Below, one piece after another: positions 12,901 through 24,900 of a stretch of DNA of 64,000 nt; position 1 is the first letter of the stretch; the number at the start of each line of letters is the position of its first letter. The position numbers and the translations under genes were made by a program. The DNA is taken from the NCBI GenBank assembly GCA_964035015.1, contig OZ035997.1, positions 22,326,495-22,390,494 on the forward strand, read 5' to 3'. Source of the DNA: Corallium rubrum. Lineage: Eukaryota; Cnidaria; Anthozoa; Scleralcyonacea; Coralliidae. The notes beneath the pieces were generated by a model. That model searched no databases and was not told the DNA's origin. It saw only the letters and a list, made by a program, of their open reading frames with translations.

Positions 12901-15900
12901 TCATTCCAAGACGGTCACCCATCCAAGTACTAACAATAACGTGACATATATATAGCCCTTTTAACTTTGAAGGTGAGCAACGTGAGAAAGAAGGTGCTCT
13001 ACACCAGCACACAAAGACAGCCCTGCTTGCTATATTCGTACCTCTTCATTAAAATCCTCTGCTCTAATAATCGGTACACAGTTATCATCGTAGGATTCAT
13101 TTTCATACTGCAATAAATTAAAATAATCGATTGAAAATAAGCATTTAACCCATTCTTGCCTGGGCCGGCCAAAAACAGCCTCTATATTTGTAAACAGTGA
13201 AATAAAAGTAGTGTGCTACGTAGGCAGTGTTGAAATACAAATCGAAATAGTAAGGATTTACAGGATTCTAAAGGTCCAAAAACGTCATAAAATACTCAGA
13301 AGACAACACTTTTCCGGATATTAAATATCTGCATTTAAATTTCTTTATTCAAAGTCGTGGGTTAGTGTATTGTGTTGGGTCAGGCTTACAAGAGGTACAT
13401 TTAAAAACAGAATTCAATCTATAAAATATATGGTATGTATAAAAATTGTTTTCTTGTTTATTTTGTTAATCATACAGTAATTTTATTACTGGCCTTGTTA
13501 TTACTGGCCTTGTTAATAAGTGTGTGTGTGTGGGGGGGGGGGGGGGGGGGGGGACATATTCTGCCCCACCACCACCAATAAGAGGGGGGCAAGGCTACCC
13601 CAGCCCCCAGCCCAGGCGCGCAACGAGAGGGGGGTCGAGGGGTGCGACAGCCCCCCTTTTTGGGGGTACGAGGGCAATTTTGGAGGTCAAAAATTACTTC
13701 AACTCTCTCGGACACCTAAAACATGTGATGATAAAGTTGTGAACATAATTCAGTAGTTTCACTTGTACATTTAAAACGTTTTTAACCAACTACAGTACTA
13801 ATTAAGTTATTGGTAGGAAGACGTCATGGTATTGCAATAGAAGATTACTAATATCCCTATCACGCAAGCTTGCTTATTTGCATACTGTTACTATTACTAT
13901 TACTAATATTATATCTCAACTGTAAATTCTCCAGTCAGAGAGCTTGATTTGTACCACGTGATCAGTTAATTTATCGTAGAATTGCCCGCCACAGCGGGGT
14001 ATAACCTCGAATACCCCGCTGTGACCGGGATATTCGAGTTCGTGTATCACGCGTGAATGTCACGCACGATTCACGAAGCTGTCAACAATGGCGGAGTTTG
14101 GCGAGACAAGAAAACGTTTCGCCCGAACATTCAGATGTTGACAAGAAAATAAGGATTCAAGGAATACAAAGAAAGCAACAAACAATGCATCCAGAAGCCT
14201 TGAGACGGCAACAGAATGGAAACAGACAATGAAAAGCGGACAGAAGTTAAGCTAAGTGAACTTTATTAACATTAATGTAATAAAAGTAGCGTGCTGCGTA
14301 GGCAGTGTAGAAACAACAATCGAAATATAGTAAGGTTAACAACAATCGAAATATGGTGTAGTAGGTTAATACTGCCGAAACAGAGAACGTAGGAGTCTAA
14401 CGTTTCGAGCGAAGGCCCTTCGTCAGAGAGGAACGTTTCTCTCTGACGAAGGGCCTTCGCTCGAAACGTTAGACTCCTACGTTCTCTGTTTCGGCAGTAT
14501 ATCTAACCTTACTAGAAATACATGAATGCAACAACCCCTCGCCTGATTTATATGCATTTTTAACCCCCCCCCCCCCCCCCCCCTCCCCTAATTTCTGTTT
14601 TTTGTTGTATTAATGACACACAGATCATCTTTAAATTTTATATGTATTTTTGAAACACACCCCCTGATTAAAATATTAAAGCCGTCCTGATATGCATTTA
14701 TAGGGTGACTAACTGTTTACTTTCAGATTTCGGATTTGAAAATTGAGCATATGAAAGCAAAACTTAGGTTTCATTAATTGAACTATAGCTGTAAAACATA
14801 TATTCATTGTTTATATGTTTCCAAGGGAATTATTTTTAGCAAGTCTTTAAATGGCTTCCCTCTGCTGTTCTGCATACATGTTTTGCAAAGGCAGAATAAA
14901 AAGTTAACAGCTCCAAAACTACATTTATAATATAAAGTCTGAGATAAAAACAATTCAGTAGAATCGGATTCCAGAAAGAAATATTAAACAGACGTTTCTG
15001 GCGAAAATTTGGAAATACTGCCTAGAAAATCGGCAAAGTCGGCCCATGAGTATTATAAATAATAAGAAGTGCATATACATAGTCAATGAAAAACACCACG
15101 TCCAGATAAGTTTTACAAGTTAGTGTAAAAAGGTAAGCACGAATATAAGTGGAGCTGTATATCATTTAGGTTTAAGCGAAAACATGAAAACAACACAATG
15201 TATTAAACTTTACATAATAGAAGCTAGATTAGGTTTAACGGACGAGTGACTATAAAAGGGCTTTTATTTAAACGTATTGCCGGACTTGGCACTTATACAA
15301 TGAATCCAATCAGCAAAATAAATATACAAATCCCCTACCTGAGTTACCACAAACACTGCCAATTCAGGTCGACTTTTTGTTTACCATACAGCGTTTAGTA
15401 TCTTCAGGTTTTCTGGTTTCTCTTCAAGATATATTAAACCGCTGTTTGTTGTTTTAGTAGAGCGGGCTCCATTTCGTTTCTTTAAACGAAAAAATTTCGT
15501 TTCGCAAAATATAGCCATAGATTTAGTTTAAAATTTTGTGATGCTTCACTGTCAGTCACCAGTCCAGTACCCAACAATTCTTAGCGCACGACACCCTACG
15601 ACGTATATATATATATAAACAGCTTCCAGATTTTCGTCTGCCTTGCTTTTTCTACACGCGTGTAAAATGAACTCCACGCGTGTCGAGATTAGCACCCTCA
15701 CCGGGCTCCGGCTCGGGGACTATATTTCGTTTATTAACATTATTTAAGCTTTTTTTGGAAAGGTTAATATGTTTCGATATAATATATCATTTATATATAG
15801 ACCGTTCACTTGGGGAATTCGATGAAATATTACCCCGAGGTATGATATATCCCGTATATGAATACGGGATATATCATACCTCGGGGTAATATTTGATATA

Positions 15901-18900
15901 TACGGGATATATCATACCTCGGGGTAATATTTCATCGAATTCCCCTCGCTCCAGGTCTATAAATGATAATTATAGTATACTGTTACTATTATAGAATACT
16001 GTTACTATTTTCTGTAACTGCATGTTGGTGAATCTGTTGCAATGCAAGAGTCAAGTGCTTTCAATTAAGTCCATTATTTTAGTCCTACTACGGTATACTA
16101 TAATGTTTCTATTCATCTTTTTCCTTGGAATTCTGCCAATTGAGGTATCTTGTTGTTATGTCACAGAGCCAGTCAGGATAATAGGATTTTTGATTAGGCA
16201 AGCAGCCAGTCTTGTAGACATTACAAATGTTAGTAGTCAATGCATGAAATGAAATTCTGTAAGGGGCACTAAGGCCATATTTGGACAAGGCTGTTAAAAG
16301 GCAGTCAGTATCTACAGTATAACCATTAAAATAGGGTAAATGTTTGAGGGCAAAGTGACAAATTGGGAAGGCACAAGCAGTACTGGCTAGGGTCAAATTA
16401 AAGACCTGGTTGTGGGTACCATGCCAATAGATGCCCATTATCAAATAAATGCCCCTCTCCAATAGACAAACCCTCTACAAACAAAAATATTTAATAAACA
16501 CCCCCATCTAGTGAACACCTCCCACCAATAAATGCGTCCTCCAATAAACACCTCCCTCCAATAAACACCTCCCTCCAATAAACACCTCCCTCCAATAAAC
16601 ACCTCCTTCCAATAAACACCTCCCTCCAATAAACACCTCCCTCCAATAAACACCTCCCTCCAATGAACACCTCCATCCAATAAACACCTCCCTCCAGTAA
16701 ACACCTCCCTCCAATAAACACCCCTCTCCAATAAACACCTCCCTCCAATAAACACCTCCCTCCAATAAACACCCCTCTCCAATAAACACCTCCCTCCAAT
16801 AAACAACCCTCTCCAATAAACACCCCTCTCCAATAAACACCTCCCTCCAATAAACAACCCTCTCCAATAAACACCTCCCTCCAATAAACACCTCCCTCCC
16901 ATAAACACCCCCGTCCAATAAACACCCCCCTCGAATAAATACCCCTCTCCAATAAACACCTCCCTCCAATAAACACCCCTCTCCAATAAACACCCCTCTC
17001 CAATAAACACCCCTCTCCAATAAACACCTCTCTCCAATAAACACCTCCCTCCAATAAACACCTCCCTCCCATAAACACCCCCGTCCAATAAACACCCCCC
17101 TCGAATAAATACCCCTCTCCAATAAACACCTCCCTCCAATAAACACCCCTCTCCAATAAACACCTCCCTCCAATAAACACCCCTCTCCAATCAACACCTC
17201 TCCAATAAACACCTTCCTCCCATAAACACCTCCGTCCAATAAACACCTCCCTCCAATAAACACTTCTGTCCAATAAATACCCTTCTCCAATAAACACTTC
17301 CCTCCCATAAACATCCCTCTCCAATAAACCCCTCTCCAATAAATGCTTCCTCCAATACCCCCCCCCCCCCCCCCCCCCCCCTCCAATAAACACCTCCCTC
17401 CAATAAACACCCCTCTCCAATAAACACCTCCCTCCAATAAACACCTCTCTCCAATAAACACCTCCTTCTAACAAACACCTCCCTCCAATAAACACCCCTC
17501 TCCAATAAACACCTCCTTCTAACAAACACCTCCCTCCAATAAACACCCCTCTCCAATAAACACCTCCCTCCAATAAACACCTCTCTCCAATAAACACCTC
17601 CCTCCAATAAACAACCCTCTCCAATAAACACCTCACTCCAATAAACACCTCCCTCCTATAAACACCTCCGTCCAATAAACACCTCCCTCCCATAAACACC
17701 TCCGTCCAATAAACACCTCCCTCCAATAAACACCCCTCTCCAATAAACACCTCCCTCCAATAAACAACCCTCTCCAATAAACACCCCTCTCCAATAAACA
17801 CCTCCCTCCAATAAACAACCCTCTCCAATAAACACCTCACTCCAATAAACACCTCCCTCCCATAAACACCTCCGTCCAATAAACACCTCCCTCCAATAAA
17901 CACCCCTCTCCAATAAACACCCCTCTCCAATAAACACCTCTCTCCAATAAACACCTCCCTCCAATAAACACCTCCCTCCCATAAACACCCCCCTCCAATA
18001 AACACCTCCTCCAATAAATACCCCTCTCAATAAACACTTCCCTCCAATAAACACCCCTCTTCAATAAACACCTCCCTCCAATAAACACCCCTCTCCAATC
18101 AACACCTCTCCAATAAACTCCTTCCTCCCATAAACACCTCCCTCCAATAAACACCTCCTTCTAACAAACACCTCCCTCCAATAAACACCCCTCTCCAATA
18201 AACACCCCTCTCCAATAAACACCTCTCTCCAATAAACACCTCCCTCCAATAAACACCTCCCTCCCATAAACACCTCCCTCCAATAAACACCTCCGTCCAA
18301 TAAACACCTCCCTCCAATAAACACCCCTCTCCAATAAACACCCCTCTCCAATAAACACCTCTCTCCAATAAACACCTCCCCCCAATAAACACCTCCCTCC
18401 CATAAACACCCCCATCCAATAAACACCCTCCTCCAATAAATACCCCTCTCCAATAAACACCTCCCTCCAATAAACACCCCTCTCCAATAAACACCTCCCT
18501 CCAATAAACACCCCTCTCCAATAAACACCTCTCCAATAAACACCTTCCTCCCATAAACACCTCCGTCCAATAAACACCTCCCTCCAATAAACACTTCTGT
18601 CCAATAAACACCCCTCTCAATAAACACTTCCCTCCCATAAACATCCCTCTCCAATAAACACCTCTCCAATAAATGCCTCCTCCAATAAACACCCCCCTCC
18701 AATAAATACCCCTCTCCAATAAACACCTCCCTCCAATAAACACCCCTCTCCAATAAACACCTCCCTCCAATAAACACCCCTCTCCAATAAACACCTCCCT
18801 CCAATAAACACCTCTCTCCAATAAACACCTCCTCCAATAAACACATCCCTCCAATAAACACCTCTCTGCAATAAACACCTCTCTCTAATAAACACCTCTC

Positions 18901-21900
18901 TCCAATAAACACCTCTCTCCAATAAACACCTCTCTCAATAAAAACACCTCTCTCCAATAAACACCTCCCTCCAATAAACACCTCCTTCCAATAAACACCT
19001 GCCTCCAATAAACATCTCCCTCCAATAAACACCTCTCTCCAATAAACTCCTCCCTCCAATAAACACCTCTCTCCAATAAACACCTCCTCCAATAAACACT
19101 CCCTCCAATAAACACCTCCTCAATAAACAAATAAACACCTCCTCCAATAAACACCTCCTCCAATAAACACCTCTCTCCAATAAAACCCTCTCCAATAAAC
19201 ACCTCCCTCCAATAAACACCTCCTCCAATAAACACCTCCTCTCACTCTCCAATAAACACCCTCTCCAATAAACACCTCCCTCCAATAAACACCTCCCTCC
19301 AATAAACACCCTCTCCAATAAACACCTCTCTCCAATAAACACCTCCCTCCAATAAACACCTCCCTCCAATAAACACCTCTCTCCCATAAACACCTCCGTC
19401 CAATAAACACCTCTCTCCAATAAACACCTCTCTCCAATAAACACCCCTCTCCAATAAACACCTCTCTCCAATAAACACCACTCTCCAATAAACACCTCCC
19501 TCCAATAAACACCTCCCTCCCATAAACACCTCCGTCCAATAAACACCTCTCTCCAATAAACACCCCTCTCCAATAAACACCTCTCTCCAATAAACACATC
19601 TCTCCAATAAACACCTCTCTCCAATAAACACCTCACTCCAATAAACACCTCCCTCCTATAAACACCTCCGTCCAATAAACACCTCCCTCCCATAAACACC
19701 TCCGTCCAATAAACACCTCCCTCCAATAAACACCCCTCTCCAATAAACACCTCCCTCCAATAAACAACCCTCTCCAATAAACACCCTCTCCAATAAACAC
19801 CTCCCTCCAATAAACAACCCTTCAATAAACACCTCACTCCAATAAACACCTCCCTCCCATAAACACCTCCGTCCAATAAACACCTCCCTCCAATAAACAC
19901 CCTCTCCAATAAACACCTCTCCAATAAACACCTCTCTCCAATAAACCTCCCTCCAATAAACACCTCCTCCATAAACACCCCTCCAATAAACACCCCTCCA
20001 ATAAATACCCCTCTCCAATAAACACCTCCCTCCAATAAACACCCCTCTCCAATAAACACCTCCCTCCAATAAACACCCTCTCCAATCACCTCTCCAATAA
20101 ACACCTCCTCCAATAAACACCTCCCTCCAATAACACACCTCCTCCAATAAACACCTCCTCTCACAATAACACCTCCTCCAATAAACACCTCTCCAATAAA
20201 CACCTCCTCCAATAAACAACCCTCTCCATAAATCCTCAATAAACACCTCCTCCTAAACACCTCCGTCAATAAACACCTCCCTCCCATAAACACCTCCGTC
20301 AATAAACACCTCCCTCCAATAAACACCTCTCCAATAAACACCTCCTCCAATAAACAACCCTCTCAATAAACACCCTCTCCAATAAACACCTCCTCCAATA
20401 AACAACCCTCCCAATAAACACCTCACTCCAATAAACACCTCCTCCATAAACACCTCCGTCCAATAAACACCTCCCTCCAATAAACACCCCTCTCCAATAA
20501 ACACCCCTCTCCAATAAACACCTCTCTCCAATAAACACCTCCCTCCAATAAACACCTCCCTCCCATAAACACCCCCATCCAATAAACACCCCCCTCCCAA
20601 TAAATAACCCCTCTCCAATAAACACCTCCCTCCAATAAACACCCCTCTCCAATAAACACCTCCCTCCAATAAACACCCCTCTCCAATCAACACCTCTCCA
20701 ATAAACACCTTCCTCCCATAAACACCTCCCTCCAATAAACACCTCCTTCTAACAAACACCTCCCTCCAATAAACACCCCTCTCCAATAAACACCACCCTC
20801 CAATAAACACCTCTCTCCAATAAACACCTCCCTCCAATAAACAACCCTCTCCAATAAACATCTCACTCCAATAAACACCTCCCTCCTATAAACACCTCCG
20901 TCCAATAAACACCTCCCTCCCATAAACACCTCCGTCCAATAAACACCTCCCTCCAATAAACACCCCTCTCCAATAAACACCTCCCTCCAATAAACAACCC
21001 TCTCCAATAAACACCCCTCTCCAATAAACACCTCCCTCCAATAAACAACCCTCTCCAATAAACACCTCACTCCAATAAACACCTCCCTCCCATAAACACC
21101 TCCGTCCAATAAACACCTCCCTCCAATAAACACCCCTCTCCAATAAACACCCCTCTCCAATAAACACCTCTCTCCAATAAACACCTCCCTCCAATAAACA
21201 CCTCCCTCCCATAAACACCCCCATCCAATAAACACCCCCCTCCAATAAATACCCCTCTCCAATAAACACCTCCCTCCAATAAACACCCCTCTCCAATAAA
21301 CACCTCCCTCCAATAAACACCCCTCTCCAATAAACACCTCTCCAATAAACACCTTCCTCCCATAAACACCTCCGTCCAATAAACACCTCCCTCCAATAAA
21401 CACTTCTGTCCAATAAATACCCCTCTTCAATAAACACTTCCCTCCCATAAACATCCCTCTCCAATAAACCCCTCTCCAATAAATGCCTCCTCCAATACCC
21501 CCCCCCCCCCCTCCCCCTCCAATAAACACCTCCCTCCAATAAACACCTCCTTCTAACAAACACCTCCCTCCAATAAACACCCCTCTCCAATAAACACCTC
21601 CCTCCAATAAACACCTCTCTCCAATAAACACCTCCCTCCAATAAACACATCCCTCCAATAAACACCTCTCTGCAATAAACACCTCTCTCTAATAAACACC
21701 TCTCTCCAATAAACACCTCTCTCCAATAAACACCTCTCTCCAATAAAAAACACCTCTCTCCAATAAACACCTCCCTCCAATAAACACCTGCCTCCAATAA
21801 ACATCTCCCTCCAATAAACACCTCTCTCCAATAAACACCTCCCTCCAATAAACACCTCCCTCCAATAAACACCACTCTCCAATAAACACCTCCCTCCAAT

Positions 21901-24900
21901 AAACACCTCCCTCCCATAAACACCTCCGTCCAATAAACACCTCTCTCCAATAAACACCTCCCTCCAATAAACACCTCCCTCCAATAAACACCTCCCTCCC
22001 ATAAACACCTCCGTCCAATAAACACCTCTCTCCAATAAACACCTCTCTCCAATAAACACCCCTCTCCAATAAACACCTCTCTCCAATAAACACCACTCTC
22101 CAATAAACACCTCCCTCCAATAAACACCTCCCTCCCATAAACACCTCCGTCCAATAAACACCTCTCTCCAATAAACACCCCTCTCCAATAAACACCTCTC
22201 TCCAATAAACACCTCTCTCCAATAAACACCTCTCTCCAATAAACACCTCCCTCCAATAAACACCTCCCTCCAATAAACACCTCCCTCCAATAAACACCAC
22301 TCTCCAATAAACACCTCCCTCCAATAAACACCTCCCTCCCATAAACACCTCCGTCCAATAAACACCTCTCTCCAATAAACACCCCCCTCCAATAAACACC
22401 TCTCTCCAATAAACACCTCCCTCCAATAAACACCTCCCTCCAATAAACACCTCCCTCCAATAAACACCTCCCTCCAATAAATGCCTCCCTCCAATAAACA
22501 TCTCCCTCCAATAAACACCTCCCTCGAATAAATGCCTCCCTCCAATAAACACCTCCCTCCAATAAACACATCCCTCCAATAAACACCTCCCTTGAATAAA
22601 TGCCTGCCTCCGAAAAACACCTCCCTCCAATAAACCCCCCTCTCCAATAAACGCCTCCCTCCAACTAAACTACTGAATAGCCAGATGCACATTTTGGCTA
22701 AGGCCATAATACCGTACACAGTGCATTTTTCAAATTTACATTCATCTACATTATATTATAATAATTTAATCAGGCATTGTGGTGTATTTTGGCAGGCTAA
22801 AATTCAGCGGGTATTATATATTTTAGTCCGCTGATCTGAGCCTATCAGTATCACTATTGTCAATACTTTGAAGCAGAGATTGCTTTGATGACAATTTACA
22901 TGTAAATTTATATGAGTTATGTATAAAATCTTTAAAGCCGTCATGAACTAGTGTTATGTGTAATTTCGTTTAGTTGAAAGCTAATATTTTGAAAAGTACT
23001 GTATTTTTTTGGGTGATAACCCGCACGGTGTACAACCTGCACAGCAACAAAAATGTCACTTTTGGAAAAATAAATCAGCGTATTACCCGTACCATCGGAT
23101 AACCCACAGCTGCTAATAATAGGTTTGGGCAAGGGAGCACACCAGACTGACTTGTATTTCTTCTTTGTTCGGCATTCCTTCATTTATATTCAGCCATTTT
23201 GAATCACGCAGTATATATCATTAGTGTATCAAAGGTGCAGGATATGGGTCTGAAGGAAACCCGAGTGTGTTCCAAAAATGAAATAACCAGGCCATAGCTC
23301 ACGCCTGCGATACACTAATGAATATACCACATTATTCAAAATGGCTGAATATAAATGAAGGAACGCCAAACAAAGAAGAAGAAATACAGGTCAGTCTGGT
23401 GTGCTCCCTTGGTTCAGGACCACAAAATTTTAAAAAAGTACAGTACCAGTAGTTGAAAATGAAAGTAGAATCCTTGGTCTCCGGTCTTCATGATGGCGTC
23501 ATCTTAAGAATTCAACAGATTACCTGCACCACCCTATTACCCACACTAATTGTTTCCTAGCAAAAGAAAATAACCCGCGGGTTATCTCCCAGAAAATACG
23601 GTATAGCCTAGAACTTCACGAAATTTAAGAAGAATATTGTTTTGATTATGTTCTTAAAATGCTGCCTATGCAAACAAATAAGTGTGAAAGTCAGTGTAAA
23701 GTGTAATAAGAGCGTAAGGTGAGTAAGGTCCATAAGAGAAATTTGAGATTGTAAACAAAAGCTCAAATGTGTTTATTGTCTGAAGTGACTGCCCGAATTA
23801 GTTTACTTGAAAGCTAATATTTTGCTTACTATAGCTCAGAGCTTTACAAAATTTACGAAGAATGGTATTATGAATATGTTCTTGCTGGTTGTGTAAGTAA
23901 ATCTGTGCGAAAAGTTTTAAAAAAGCTACAATTCGGTGAAATTTATCTAGCAGATAATAAATTTTATGGGGATGTCTGGTCATGTCTGGGTTGGCACTGT
24001 TCAAGATACATGTACTGTTTACTGTCTTTGATTCTCTTCTAAATGCCTACTAAAATTTTTATAATAGTAATACTGTAGAGTTGATGTTCGCGGGCTACTG
24101 TTATATTAACCCCAGTGTTTGTCCAATTACATGTACCTCTGAACATCTTATTCAAACTTAAAAATTACGAGACTGTGTGAACATTAATTAATTGTGTGAA
24201 CTTTTTTTTTTAATAATTGAAATATCAAATTTTATTGGAAATCTATTAGAATAAATATGGTCAGGTATGTACTGAAAAAATTTCCTCAATTGTCAAAAGC
24301 CTTACACACTTCATTTTCAGTCACACCAGAAGCGTACAACATTTGCTGCAAACAAAATGGTAGCCCAACTTTAAATATGAAATAATTGTGAGACCTTATA
24401 GTGTTACATTGTGAGACCTTACATTACTGTATATTGCAAAACCTTACATTATGGTGTGAGACCTTACATTACTGGTACATTGTGAGACATTATGTTGTGA
24501 CATTACTGAAACTTACACATTTTTAAAATTGCAATGTGAATGAACAATTGAACATGGCCTTTCATGCATGTGACAAATAGCATACGTAGTTAAGTTTGCG
24601 TGTGTGCCAGCAATATGAGCATGTGCGATTGCACTCGTCAAATGAACAGGCCTGAACAGCAGACAATTTTTGAGACAATTTTCCTTACGATTTCAAGGTC
24701 CAAAGTTTTACAACTCTTTACCAGAAAGTTCTGTTACTATATTTGTGTCAAGACTAAAAACATGGTGGTTCTTTTTTCTCTTCTCTCTGGAAATATTACT
24801 GTATTCTTGTTAAATAAATTTGATATTATGTATTACTCATGAGGAAGTCTAAACTCCAATAAGCTTCATAGTTTCAATTTTAGACTTCCTCACCAACAAT

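Noticed and set aside
16444..22663. Many overlapping ORFs of 100-592 codons as a repeat protein gene
   Set aside because: They arise because the 17-bp unit lacks stops on the minus strand in every frame. No start context, splice site or codon bias supports translation.
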